A DNA stretch of 64,000 nucleotides from Lophium mytilinum (lineage: Eukaryota > Ascomycota > Dothideomycetes > Mytilinidiales > Mytilinidiaceae): positions 1,123,609 through 1,187,608 of the forward strand of contig MU004199.1 in assembly GCA_010093605.1 (NCBI GenBank), given 5' to 3'. The stretch's first letter is position 1, and every line of letters starts with the position of its first letter. The notes beneath the pieces were generated by a model that saw nothing but the letters and a program-made list of their open reading frames with translations, searched no databases and had not been told where the DNA came from. This document shows positions 33,364 to 42,708 of the stretch, in pieces. A program made the translations under genes and the position numbers.

Positions 33364-33915
33364 TCAAGCCACTGTGAAGCGCTCGTATCCAAGATCATCC
33401 GCAATGCTATGCAGGCGAATCCTAAGCCGCTCCGGCTGCGGCAATTTACTATCGTTCAAATTCGATCTCGGCCGCACCCCCTCATAGCAACGAAACGTAT
33501 CAGCAAGCCTATCGCCAGCATCAGGAAGCCGCACGAGCGCCAGCGACTGATGCCACAGCGCGAGCGCCGCCAAATTCGGTCCGTCCTGTGCGAGCTGATC
33601 AAGATCGAGTACCGATAGCGCGACGAGCATCCGCTGGGCGTATTTAGTAACCTTCTCTTTGTCGGTCGTTTCGTGCGCGATGAATTTGTACGATGCGCGC
33701 GCGACCTCGATGGGTAGGGAGGCTTTGACGCTGCCGCCGTAGAAGCCGTTCACGCCTGGTGGTAGTGGGATAAGGCTGCTTGGGTTCAAGGCTTCGAGCC
33801 ACGCGTCGATGATTTTGCTGGGCATTTGGCCGCCGAAGTGGTCGTCGGCGATGATCGCGCGCAGAGTGTCGATGTGCTGGTCGTAGCTTTGTTGCTGTGA
33901 GCTGTGTATTGGCAT
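33364..33915 (-). CDS. hypothetical protein, 183 aa
   Basis: A single-exon protein beginning MPIHSSQQQSYDQHIDTLRA. It is helical and of balanced composition, with stretches such as YAQRMLVALSVLDLDQLAQ and ALALWHQSLALVRLPDAGDRLADTFRCYEG that read as a folded soluble domain. No known motif, signal peptide or membrane segment is recognised. The frame extends 13 codons upstream of this ATG without another ATG. Coding character is supported by its length, codon bias similar to neighbours and an amphipathic pattern. Function unknown. Confidence 0.65.
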   Translation of the reverse strand: MPIHSSQQQSYDQHIDTLRAIIADDHFGGQMPSKIIDAWLEALNPSSLIPLPPGVNGFYGGSVKASLPIEVARASYKFIAHETTDKEKVTKYAQRMLVALSVLDLDQLAQDGPNLAALALWHQSLALVRLPDAGDRLADTFRCYEGVRPRSNLNDSKLPQPERLRIRLHSIADDLGYERFTVA

Positions 33916-34028
33916 TTTCGGCGCACTTGGGGCGTCCGCGGTGTGTTTGTACAAAGGTAGTTGTAGATGTAGGCTGAAGTAGGCTTGTATTTTATTGAGT
34001 ATAGAAGTAACAAAAGTAGGAATACGGA

Positions 34029-34760
34029 ATGCTAGAACAAACTATAGATGGTAGGGTATCGGAACAAAAGATCATTGACAAGTGGCAGGAACACAAAGGT
34101 AACGCGGCGGTACGCACGTTGAGGATAACCTCGAAGCTTATAAATAAATTTACGACTGAAAATTTAGGCAAAATGGAAGACAATATCAGAGCAGTAATCG
34201 CCCGCACATGGAATGTCAATGCGGAGCTCGAACGTGAAGTGGAGGTTGCAATGTATCTGTACGAAGAAGGAGGCTTAGACGACTCCGCTTGTAAGATTTA
34301 TCTGTCGAGGGTGATGGACGCTAGTCTTACCTAACCGGCGATGCGCGCCCCAGCACGGCCACATATACGCGATTGACTTTGTGATTCTGTTTTGTCGGAG
34401 TACGAGACCGGCTATGATGGGTGGATAGAACGTGGTAATCTTGCAGACACTCCAAGACAAGCGCCCAATACAACTGACAAGACTATTAGATGAAAAGAAG
34501 GCTTGGTTTCTGGTCAAGAAATGGGCTAGGAAAATTAGGACATCAGTCGATCTCGCCTTCTAAACTACTGCTTGCAGGCTCTCATGGAAACTTGGATGAT
34601 TGGTGGGTTACTAGGTGCCTTACTTATCGAGATGTTTGATATTCTGAAGCCGTCCACGGGTCGAATGAGAATTCTGTTCTTGACGATGACGAAGAGAGAG
34701 CGATTATAGAAGGAGTTGCAGCGGAAAAGGGCGCTCCTAGTCAGCTGCTGAGCGACTGTA
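34029..34760 (+). pseudogene. decaying coding region of unknown family
   Basis: An ATG-initiated frame of 101 codons (34029-34334) encodes a charged helical protein (IIDKWQEHKGNAAVRTLRIT, then LEREVEVAMYLYEEGG). Beyond its stop, protein-like segments continue in other frames, for example LLDEKKAWFLVKKWARKIRT near 34480 and GSHGNLDDWW near 34580. The run of fragments in one orientation suggests a gene broken by several changes, or an intron-containing gene I cannot resolve. The AT-rich codon choice differs from neighbours, consistent with RIP or old age. Confidence 0.35.
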
Positions 34761-35517
34761 CTCAGGTCCCCACCTGTAAAGGAAACGTGACTATAAGGTG
34801 TTCATACCGCGTAAACGTAGCGGACACGCTATGTCTAGTAAGAATGTAGAGATACTTTTGATTCCGTAAATGATCTAACAAAGTTGGGAAGTCGTCTAGA
34901 GGGACTTCAGTAATTGAAGGACGTTGGCGAGGACTCACATTCAATGACCACGCATTTCTCGCTCCCCCTTTTCCCATTCCAATACTCTCTACCCTGCCGC
35001 CTCAAGATGACCCCGATTATGCATCAACTCTTGCCTATCCAGCTTCGTTCGGTATGCCATCCTCATCATCTCATCATCGCTACCAGCCCAACACTCCCTC
35101 CCTTGAACGATTTCCCCTCCGCTGCTTCCATAGTTACCCTCTCGATGTTTTTCTGCCATACGACCTCGCTACCGTGGTACTGCTCTTCTTTTCTCCATCC
35201 CACCCAACCTTCATACCCGATCTCGAAGCATCCTCGCCCTCGCTACCAAGCCCTCAGTACCACGTTTCGACCATGACTCCAACTGCTGGAGAGTATAAGG
35301 AGCCCTCCCCGCCCTCTTTTCTCTCCGCAGACTTCTAACAACGACACACACCCCCAAGCTCTCACACTTCAAGCCAAACCAAACCCACTACTCTCGCTCT
35401 CACACTTCAACTCAAACCACACACTCTCCCTCTTCCTCTCCACGAAGACACACACACACTCTCTCTCTCTCTCTCCTCTCAAACCAAACCAAACCAAACC
35501 AAAGCCACTTCTCCAAA
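34761..35517. other. promoter and long CT/CA-rich leader of the 68-aa gene
   Basis: From about 34940 the + strand is strongly pyrimidine/CA-rich. At 35345-35513 it has tandem-like CTCTCACACTTCAA blocks, a CT dinucleotide run and a (CCAAA)n run (ACCAAACCAAACCAAACCAA). Such leaders mark highly expressed fungal genes. Confidence 0.5.
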
Positions 35518-35724
35518 ATGGCCCACAGCACCACCGCCACCAAGCACACCTCCCAAAAGTGCGCCTGCGGCTGCACCTCCCTCCGCCGCACCATCCTCAG
35601 CGGCCCAACCTGGTCCCTCGCCGAAGAAGTCGCACGCAAGCGCTCCCAGCACGCCACCAAGAGCACGACGAAGAAGCTAGGCTCCAAGGCCGCGAAGGTG
35701 CTGTCCTCTGTTTTTGATTTTTAG
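35518..35724 (+). CDS. small basic protein with Cys cluster, 68 aa
   Basis: A single-exon frame starting ATGGCCCACAGC in good context (CAAAATGGC), right after a strong CT- and CCAAA-rich leader. The N-terminal third has a KCACGCTS cluster (Cys-x-Cys-x-Cys). The rest is basic and Ser/Thr/Lys-rich with SLAEEVARKRSQ and ends SSVFDF. No signal peptide, so the protein is probably intracellular. Codon use is strongly C-ending, as expected for a highly expressed gene. I do not recognise the family. The leader architecture is the main argument that it is real. Confidence 0.55.
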   Translation: MAHSTTATKHTSQKCACGCTSLRRTILSGPTWSLAEEVARKRSQHATKSTTKKLGSKAAKVLSSVFDF

Positions 35725-36178
35725 TTCTCGGCGCAGTGTGTGTGTGCATATGTGGTCTTTTCGCTACCGGGGCGGGTAGCGACGCGTTGTATAGCTGGAA
35801 ACCGTGGGATTGTTCGGAGGGGAGCCGTGGATGGTGTTAGAGTTTTTGGGGTTGGGGTTGGGTAGGAGGTGTCATGTGACGCGATTTCTGGTGGGGCTGG
35901 ACGAGTACTGGGTGGGCGGCGCGATGGTGTTTTGGATGTACCCTAGATTGAGACTCGTGAATGAGCGAATAAGGAAACTGTTTTGATCTGATATTTCGTT
36001 CCGATCTTGCTGTGACGTGAGTAGTGAAGATCCCGCTTATCTCAGATAGCGCCCTCGCGACACCATGCTCTGCATCCTCGTGCCATTCCTAAAGTGTTGA
36101 TGCAGGTACTTTAGTATATCGGAGCCATGTAGACACAGGTATGAACAGTACTGTGTCTTGGTTAATGTCGATTTCTCA
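35725..36178. other. convergent 3' flanks
   Basis: Spacer between the 68-aa gene and the 3' end of the RanBP2-type zinc-finger gene. No gene is seen. Confidence 0.45.
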
Positions 36179-37846
36179 TCAGACTCCCAATCCCACTCCA
36201 CCTCCCCATTCCACCGTCGATCCACATTTGCAATGCCAGTCCTCCTCATTGTTCCTATTCCGACACGACGCGCAGAACCACTCTCCTTTTCTCAGTTTAT
36301 CCTCCCTCGGCCATGTTCTTTCTATTTTCCTTTGGTCGCTCATCTTCTTTCCCGTGCCACACCTATGACACGTCTCTCTCTCCGCCCCATTATACACGCC
36401 ACAGGTCGTCGCGACACATACCCACTCCCCTGGCAGCAGCTTATAAATCGGCTCCGCAGGCTCCCTCGGCGTGCCACAGGTCGAGTTGTGGCATATATGC
36501 CAGGAGGAGTGGTTGTGCCAGCCGCAGTTAGGCATGCCGCAAAACCAGTCGCCGTAGTGCCAGTCCACGGGCAGGGGTCTAAGGTCAAAGGGGTAATGGA
36601 GATCTGTGAGAGGTGTGGCTGGTGGCAGTTTCTTTGCGAAGAATTCCCTGGGAGCCTCCTTTTTGCTCCAGGTCAAGTGTGCTCGAACTCGAAGGCGGCT
36701 AGGAGTCTGCACGGGAAGATGAGATACGGCTAGCGATAGTGTCTTTTCAAAGCGTTTTGCGATGCTCTGGTTTCCCCCATAGGTCCATTGTCTTCGGAGT
36801 CGAAGGCGTCTTGAAGTGTGTGCAGGACTATGAGCTACGGGTAGCGATAGTGCGTTTTCAAAGCGTTTCGCGGTACTCTGGTTTACCCCATCAGTCAATT
36901 GTCCTCGGACTCGGAGGCGTCCTAGAATCTTCGCGGGATTGGGAGCTGCTGCCCGTTCTGGGCCTCTTGCGTGGCTGGGAGGTTTCGGGAGACTTGGAGA
37001 GTTTACGCGCCCTCGAACCTTCACACGCTCGTGAATAGTTACGTATTTATAAATTCTTATACGGCATTTGAAAGGAGACAGGGAAACCGCACGTCTGACT
37101 CCAAGAAGGTACACCCGGTTCCATTTACGGACATTCGATTTCACCAAGCTAGACGGAGCATAGCCCTTACCGACGGTCGTGTTGTCCAAAGAAGCACGCT
37201 GAGAGACGCCCTTCGGAGCGGACTGAAAACCCGCTTTTATCCCTTTGGAATCATCATGGCTCGCTGTCGGGGCTATTTTCTCGTTTTTAAAATGTGATTT
37301 CAGTCGCTTGTATCTCGCAAATGGGTCTTTTTGCTTCAAGGAATTTGTCTTAATAGGTGTGGTTTCAGACTGTAGCTTGTCCGGTTTCTTAGTGATATCA
37401 CCAGCAATAAGATTTTTGATTTTCGTATCAGGTTTGGAAGCTGTGAAGATTCTTCTTATTCCATTCTCCTTGTCGGGGGACCTTAACACTGCGTGAGCGT
37501 CTGGTTGTAAAGCTGGATTCATGGGTTTTCCTGGCTTTTCGGCAATTCTGTCTGATCTGATAGCTCGTATAATGCGTTTAGCAGAACCCGGAACTCTTTC
37601 AAAGCTTTCCTCAATCTTTAAATCAGTTCTGATAACTCTTATAACGCATTTAGCAGAGCTTGGAACTCTTTTTAAGCTTTCTTCGATCTTCAAGCCTGTT
37701 CTTATGATGCTACTAGCAGAACTCAGAACTCTCTTGAAGCCTTCCTCAGTCTTCACATCTTTGCCTTTCGAGTCATCTCTAGTATTTTTCAAAGGCGCGC
37801 TAGCTCTCACACGCTCATCAACTGATCTCGGGATGATATCCCTCAT
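36179..37846 (-). CDS. RanBP2-type zinc-finger protein with internal repeats
   Basis: A 555-residue single-exon frame from the ATG at 37846, which has the best start context (ACCATGAGG). The frame is open to an ATG at 37996, but that start would overlap the end of the upstream transferase gene. The C-terminus carries three Trp/Cys fingers of RanBP2 type: GDWFCGMPNCGWHN...CHNSTCG, GEWVCVATTCGVYNGAERETCHRCG and GEWFCASCRNRNNEEDWHCKCG. The second fits WxCx4Cx3Nx6Cx2C well; the first is widely spaced. Upstream lie two sets of internal repeats: LKIEES(L/F)(K/E)RVPxSAK...IRT/S (about 30 residues, near the N-terminus) and RLR(V/L)Rxx(L/W)T...AKRFE(N/K)xLSL (about 36 residues). The protein is very basic. 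RanBP2 fingers bind ubiquitin, RNA or Ran; which applies here is unknown. Confidence 0.7.
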   Translation of the reverse strand: MRDIIPRSVDERVRASAPLKNTRDDSKGKDVKTEEGFKRVLSSASSIIRTGLKIEESLKRVPSSAKCVIRVIRTDLKIEESFERVPGSAKRIIRAIRSDRIAEKPGKPMNPALQPDAHAVLRSPDKENGIRRIFTASKPDTKIKNLIAGDITKKPDKLQSETTPIKTNSLKQKDPFARYKRLKSHFKNEKIAPTASHDDSKGIKAGFQSAPKGVSQRASLDNTTVGKGYAPSSLVKSNVRKWNRVYLLGVRRAVSLSPFKCRIRIYKYVTIHERVKVRGRVNSPSLPKPPSHARGPERAAAPNPAKILGRLRVRGQLTDGVNQSTAKRFENALSLPVAHSPAHTSRRLRLRRQWTYGGNQSIAKRFEKTLSLAVSHLPVQTPSRLRVRAHLTWSKKEAPREFFAKKLPPATPLTDLHYPFDLRPLPVDWHYGDWFCGMPNCGWHNHSSWHICHNSTCGTPREPAEPIYKLLPGEWVCVATTCGVYNGAERETCHRCGTGKKMSDQRKIERTWPREDKLRKGEWFCASCRNRNNEEDWHCKCGSTVEWGGGVGLGV

Positions 37847-37928
37847 GGTAGGCTCAGTCTCAGTCCTCAACTCCGGTGTACCATGAGAGCTTGTCAATCC
37901 TCGTGCTCCTCTCTGCGGACTTGGGAAG

Positions 37929-38625
37929 CTACTCGGACGTGGGCGTGGCATGCATAGTCGGCGCAATGCACACTGCACAAGCGTAGTCCCCGTCATGGCT
38001 TATGCTCAGGTTGACAATTTCCCCTTCCAAACCCTGCACGCTCTTCGCGATGTCTTCCGCCTGCAATGCCTGCAACTTTGGTTTGTTCTTGTCGAAGAAC
38101 TTGAGCGGCTTATGTTTGGTCACAGGGGTGGGTTTAGGTGTGGCTTTCGTGTCGAATGGTCTATCGAGGACGACAGCGTAGACACCACCGGACGAGGGGT
38201 CTGAGGAGTCTCTCGGGTGGGACAGCACAACAACGTCACGGAGGAGTATACGGCGTGGCTTGACGGCTTTTATGACGGCTTCTTTGGCGGCCCATCTACC
38301 GGGAGCTTCAATCAGCTTGAGATTCAGATTTGTGAGATGAAGCTAGAGGGCCTGTGCTTCAAGTAGGAAATCGCTGTGTATACCTTCCAGCAATGTGCTT
38401 GCTTATGATGTCAATTGACACACCATCTCCCCCAAAGCGAGCCCAGTAGTACCGCTGTTCGAGCGGGTGGTAGATTCGATCGAGAAGCTTGGTGATGCGC
38501 CCAGGGCGCTGCGATGCCGTGATACTGGAGGGAAGGCTGGGGGTGATGAGAAAGCGCACTATACGAGGAACATGGCATATGTCAATTCCAACGTTGTAGG
38601 GGAGGGCAAAAGGGCGCGGTGCCAT
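37929..38625 (-). CDS. ppt2: holo-[acyl-carrier-protein] synthase (phosphopantetheinyl transferase, AcpS/Ppt2 type)
   Basis: Exons are 38625-38384 and 38295-37929 on the minus strand, with an 88-bp intron (GTATAC donor, GGTAG acceptor) that restores the motif AGRWAAKEAVIKA. The 202-residue product shows both AcpS signatures: VGIDICHVPRI (xGxDxxxI, Mg2+ and CoA binding) and WAAKEAVIKA (WxxKEAxxK), followed by the late SISHDGDYACAVCIA strand. It transfers 4'-phosphopantetheine from CoA to a Ser of acyl-carrier protein; the yeast counterpart Ppt2 serves mitochondrial ACP. A middle insert rich in Lys and Pro (KPTPVTKHKPLKFFDKNKPK) separates the two conserved blocks. No obvious presequence is seen. 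The stop lies 83 bp ahead of the preferred start of the downstream gene. Confidence 0.9.
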
Positions 38626-39473
38626 GGACGCTGGCAGACTAGAGGTCCATTAGATGAAGCTCAACGCTCGAATAAAGTTGGAGCTTCGTCATTGGATGAA
38701 TTGGGTCCGGACCGAACTTTCACCGTGCAGATCATGTGACTTAGCAGTCTCCACCCTTTGCCTTTGTAACACCAGACGGCCAGACTACTAGACTGTAGCC
38801 CATTACCTAAATCAGGACTCGGATCCGAAGCTTTTCCTTGGAGAGCTGGATCAAACTCTCACTCTGTTTCTAGAGAGCATGTGACCTCGACCTGCTCCTC
38901 TCAACACCAGACTACCAAACTGCGAACCGGGCTCCCCGGCTTCCTAAACGTACGCCCAGCCTCATCATGCACCTTTGCATCCCTCTAGTCTTGCCACCTG
39001 CCCGCACTGTCAAGGCTGCGACGATCTAGCTGTATATACTGGTGCTCCCCCACCAGGATCAGCCCTTTTCGTCCTGTCAAACAGTCGTCGGACTTCGATG
39101 AGCACCCCTGCGTCACCTACTCCCGCAGCCCTGGACCCCGAAGAAGGGCCTCTAAATCCGGCCATTCGTCATCAGCAGCATGATGTCGGCGATCCACGGT
39201 GTTGGTAACCCGTCTCTCACTCGCACAGTGTTTAGTGTGCTGACCTCAAACCTGCGGCGGAGTTGTTGGGGCGCTGGAGGGCGACGCAGGCCCGGCAATC
39301 AAGCCAAAATGGCGCAGGTGGGAGGACAGATATATTTCACAGTGCCGCACAACGGACTCCACGCCGGCTGTTCTTCTCTTCCACTCGTCTCTTGCGCTGC
39401 ATGTCAAAAGTCCCGTCTACCAGTCTCTCGTAGTATCCAATAATTTCTTTTTAATACGCATATCCTCGTCATC
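38626..39473. other. intergenic region
   Basis: Promoter of the transferase gene and leader of the gene at 39474. Two similar blocks (CTCTCACTCTG...GTGACC and CTTTCACCGTG...GTGACT types) flank about 38715-38885. No gene is seen. Confidence 0.4.
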
Positions 39474-40850
39474 ATGGTTCCCCGAAAGTTTAAACTCATG
39501 TCTCCCCGCCTACCAGGCGTCCAGATCCTGAGTCTGGATTGCACGCCCGTCGAGTACCAGAAATGGCGCCGCGCGGTACGGTCTGCCATGTCAAATGCCT
39601 CGCCAGACGCGTGGCAGCATTGTGATGGTAGCTGCAGCTGCCCGATGCCCATGCCCGCCGAGCGATGCAGCCTCAAGCAGGAACCACAGCCTCAACTCCT
39701 TGAAGAACGCCGTGACTGGGTGCGCAAAGATCGCGCTGTGAAGCTGGACCTCTTCCTTTCCATCTCCGACGATATCAAGACCGATCTGTTCGGAGTGGGA
39801 CCCCCACTACCACCCTCTGCACCAACTGCGAACCAAATGCTAGAAGACCTAGACGAGCGGTTTAGCCACTATACGTTCGACGACTACCATCACGCGTTCT
39901 GCTACTTCCTAAACCTACATCTCGACGACTTCGAGCACCTCGATGAATTCCACAATGAGTTTCGTGCTATTCTCCTCGAGATGGAGGACTTCGGTCAACC
40001 CCTGAATAATACGCAGGCATGCTCGGCATACTTCTCCAAGCTCCGCTGCTGTCAAAACCCCTGGGTCGCGCGCAAGATAAAAGAATGGGACACGCTTGAG
40101 GAGCACCCGACCATCGAGTCGCTAATGGCAGAAGCGCCAAAATGGATGATCATCAAACCGCTCGACATCAAAAACCCCGCCGACGGTCCCGAGGACGCTA
40201 CGCTAGTCGGAAGCGACACCGAAAAGGACACTTCAGACCGCCTCCCTGTCCGCCCAGAACAACTCCAACAGAAGCTTCAACGTCTACAGGACCAACAGCT
40301 CGAGCTCGAGAAGCAGCATCAGCAGAAGAAGGAGACCGAACAGCAGCCAGAGCACGAGGAGATCACCATCCACGCCAGCCCAGAAGCCCTCCACGCCTCC
40401 CAGCCCCCTCCCCGCAACCCGTCCCGCATGAGCACCCGCACCGTCCGAACAATCACCTCTAAAGCCTCACAAGAACGCCCGCTACCCCCACTACCACAAG
40501 AATCCCCAGGCCACATCGTCTCCCAACTCCAACCTCAGATCATGTCCCGATCCCGGCCTCAAACTCCAAACGCCTCGCGCCCCGCGACCCCAGTGCTGAA
40601 CTCCTCCCGCCCTCGCCAGGCCGAACCATCGGTCCCCAACACCTCGAAACTGCGCCCGAAGCTCGCGGAGCTGAAGCTGCCGTCTGAGCTCCGGATGCCG
40701 GCGGACATGATGGTGCCACCGCAGGTGGTGCCGCGCAAGCCGCATCCGGCGGCGGACTCGTGGAGTCTGCCCATGCAAGGTACGGATATGGTGGGCCCGC
40801 CGGCGATCAGGGTAGGTGGTGATGGAAGAAAGAGAAGTCGGGCGAGGTGA
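39474..40850 (+). CDS. single-ORF protein resembling copia-type Gag
   Basis: A 458-residue protein. Residues 15-230 show the spaced aromatic and acidic pattern seen in UBN2/Retrotran_gag-like proteins of copia-type elements: EYQKWRRAVRSAM, KLDLFLSISDDIK, MLEDLDERFSHYTFDDYHHAF, FHNEFRAILLEMEDFGQPL and AYFSKLRCC. A Gln/Glu coiled-coil stretch follows (QQKLQRLQDQQLELEKQHQQ), then a Pro/Ser/Arg-rich tail. No zinc knuckle, protease, integrase or reverse transcriptase frame and no long terminal repeats are seen nearby, so this is not a whole element. The frame is intact and long. It is either a host gene derived from an old Gag or a host family with a similar pattern; I lean to the former only weakly. 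Confidence 0.6.
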   Translation: MVPRKFKLMSPRLPGVQILSLDCTPVEYQKWRRAVRSAMSNASPDAWQHCDGSCSCPMPMPAERCSLKQEPQPQLLEERRDWVRKDRAVKLDLFLSISDDIKTDLFGVGPPLPPSAPTANQMLEDLDERFSHYTFDDYHHAFCYFLNLHLDDFEHLDEFHNEFRAILLEMEDFGQPLNNTQACSAYFSKLRCCQNPWVARKIKEWDTLEEHPTIESLMAEAPKWMIIKPLDIKNPADGPEDATLVGSDTEKDTSDRLPVRPEQLQQKLQRLQDQQLELEKQHQQKKETEQQPEHEEITIHASPEALHASQPPPRNPSRMSTRTVRTITSKASQERPLPPLPQESPGHIVSQLQPQIMSRSRPQTPNASRPATPVLNSSRPRQAEPSVPNTSKLRPKLAELKLPSELRMPADMMVPPQVVPRKPHPAADSWSLPMQGTDMVGPPAIRVGGDGRKRSRAR

Positions 40851-41240
40851 AGGAGTGATCTGTTAGTAGCGTGGGAGCTTCGATTATCCTAGAGCGTTTT
40901 GGGGGAGTTGTGTGAGTACGCTTAATATGGCTTAGCATTGCTATGGTTTGCGGGTTCAATATTGATATCTCTCTCTCGATAGAGGTTCTACCTCTGTAGT
41001 CCGAAGGGTTGACGGCCGCGTATATCCAAGTTCTTCGACCTTTGCTTAGGCAATTACGCTACGCGCTCCTCTGTATGCAACTCGAATCGCCTCCTTAGGG
41101 CTTGTGTTTGCTCCTCTTGCTATCCATGATTGCCACATGAGATCAAAATGAAACAGCAGAAGGAAAGAATAAGGTGTAGGCGACTGGACCATGAGAAGGT
41201 AAAAAGGAAGAGAACAAAGGGAAAAAATAATATGTTTGGT
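40851..41240. other. 3' flank at the edge of the repeat island
   Basis: No gene is seen. The purine-rich AAAAGGAAGAGAACAAAGGG area near 41205 precedes the first tRNA-like repeat. Confidence 0.4.
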
Positions 41241-41580
41241 ACTGGCGAGACCAGAGCGGGCATTGAATCCAGGCTAAGCCTGAGCGCTCTAGAAGGCATG
41301 GAGAAGCGGAACGAGTTTTGTGTTGGCGAAGTCAGAGCGTGAGTCGAATCCAGGCTAGGCCTGGGCGCTCTGGAAGGAAAGGAGATGGTGAAGTGAATTT
41401 TTTTTTGTTTTTTTTGTTTTTTTGTTTTCTTGGTGCTAGCGAGGGTCGGAGCGGAGATCGAACCCAGGCTAAGCCTAGACGCTCTTTAAGGGAGGTAAAT
41501 GTGAAATATATGGGAAATGAAATGTTTTTAAGGCAAAGAAGCCGGAGCGGGGTTCGAACCCAGGCTAAGCCTGGTTTGCT
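41241..41580 (-). repeat. four tRNA-like hairpin repeat units
   Basis: Units at about 41241-41290, 41322-41372, 41433-41486 and 41533-41580. Read on the minus strand each contains CCAGGCTTAGCCTGG (a perfect hairpin), directly followed by a Pol III B-box-like GGTTCGAACCC or GGTTCGATC and a closing GCTCYG that can pair with an upstream AGAGC. The fourth unit also has a D-arm-like GCTCTAGTTAATGATTGAGC in front. Units 2 and 3 are separated by a T-rich tract (A-rich on the minus strand). The pair matches 45587-45740 in opposite orientation. They look like tRNA-derived, SINE-like units rather than functional tRNA genes, since no complete cloverleaf can be drawn. Confidence 0.65.
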
Positions 41581-42583
41581 CAATCATTAACTAGAGCTTC
41601 CTGATCTCTAGCGTGCACCTCTGAATCCCACATTGGCGGAACCAACTGGGCAAACAAAGGCGTAGAGGCGTCGGGCGGATAGGTAGTATAGTTTCACGCG
41701 AGAATTAAACTAAGTATGAAGGAAGGTCAAATCACAAACACTTCTCTATTTCTTAGCAAGCTTCTAATCTCTCTTTCTACGTTTAATACAGTTAACTTAT
41801 TTTATCCACTAACTCCTCTATACGCACCCCCTTTCCACTCTACGTATACCTTCTCTCCCGGGTTACTTTACTATATTCTAATTTGCTCGGCAGGGCTTAA
41901 GAAAGGTCGGCGCATTTACTATAATTACTCTTCTCCGCCCGCTATATGCTATATACAAGGCCGTACGTAAGGCTAGATGTATAGTAAAGCTTGCATTACT
42001 ACCTATCGGTCCTCTCTGCCGAAGAGGGTGCTAAAACTATCTAAACCTTACCTTACAGAGGCTCCCCTCCCTCTAGCGTAGCCCTCCAGCATCGCCGCCA
42101 GCATCACCGCCAGCATCGCTGCCTGCATCGCCGCCTACATACTCGCCTTCGCCCGCTCACCTATGTACTCGAGAGAAAGCTCCAAGATGACGGTCAGGCT
42201 GCACCAGCCAATTAGGAGGTCAGACGAGAGAGGGAGGCGGCGGGTATGTAGAGCAAAAGAGGTATACGTCCCCCAATTTAGGGGTACAGTTATCTCTCAC
42301 TCAACTTGTCTCACTCAACTTGTCTCATTTATAATGCCTATTCACTCGTTAGAAGAAAGCGGTGCGCTCAAAGGGGGAGAAGCGGCTAGGCACATATATT
42401 CACTATCCGCCTTACCTTGGTCATGTGCATCCTCCGCTCTTAATCGGCCTTACGATTGTGTTTAGCCTCTAGAAGGCGCGCTTCTCGCCGGGTAGTTAGA
42501 AGGGCTCTGCCGATGGAATTATAAAGAAGTTGCCTGGTATTCACTACTTCAATCCTCGCGACCTTCTTTCTCCCCGCTCTTGT
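41581..42583. other. AT-rich, TA/CTA-rich degenerate region with 12-bp minisatellite
   Basis: Much of 41700-42060 is rich in CTA/TAT words and depleted of open coding signal, as in RIP-affected repeats. AGCATCGCCGCC is repeated about four times at 42088-42136, and ACTCAACTTGTCTC twice near 42300. No gene is seen. Confidence 0.45.
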
Positions 42584-42596
42584 CGAGTATTTAAAC
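42584..42596 (+). promoter_or_regulatory. 13-bp core promoter box shared with the paralog at 56373
   Basis: CGAGTATTTAAAC lies 113 bp upstream of the ATG at 42709 and is followed by GCCCTCCC and a CT/CA-rich leader. The identical 13-mer followed by CCCTCCC lies 103 bp upstream of the paralogous gene. TATTTAAA is TATA-box-like. Confidence 0.6.
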
Positions 42597-42708
42597 GCCC
42601 TCCCTTCCTATCTCTTCTTCTCACCCACACCCTACAACATCACCTCACCACCTTACCTCACCTCACAATTCCATCTCACCCGCACCTTTACCACCTCACT
42701 CCATCACT

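Noticed and set aside
41701-42060. Plus-strand gene in the TA-rich stretch
   Set aside because: The open frame at 41716-41970 reflects biased CTA/TAT composition, not a protein pattern.
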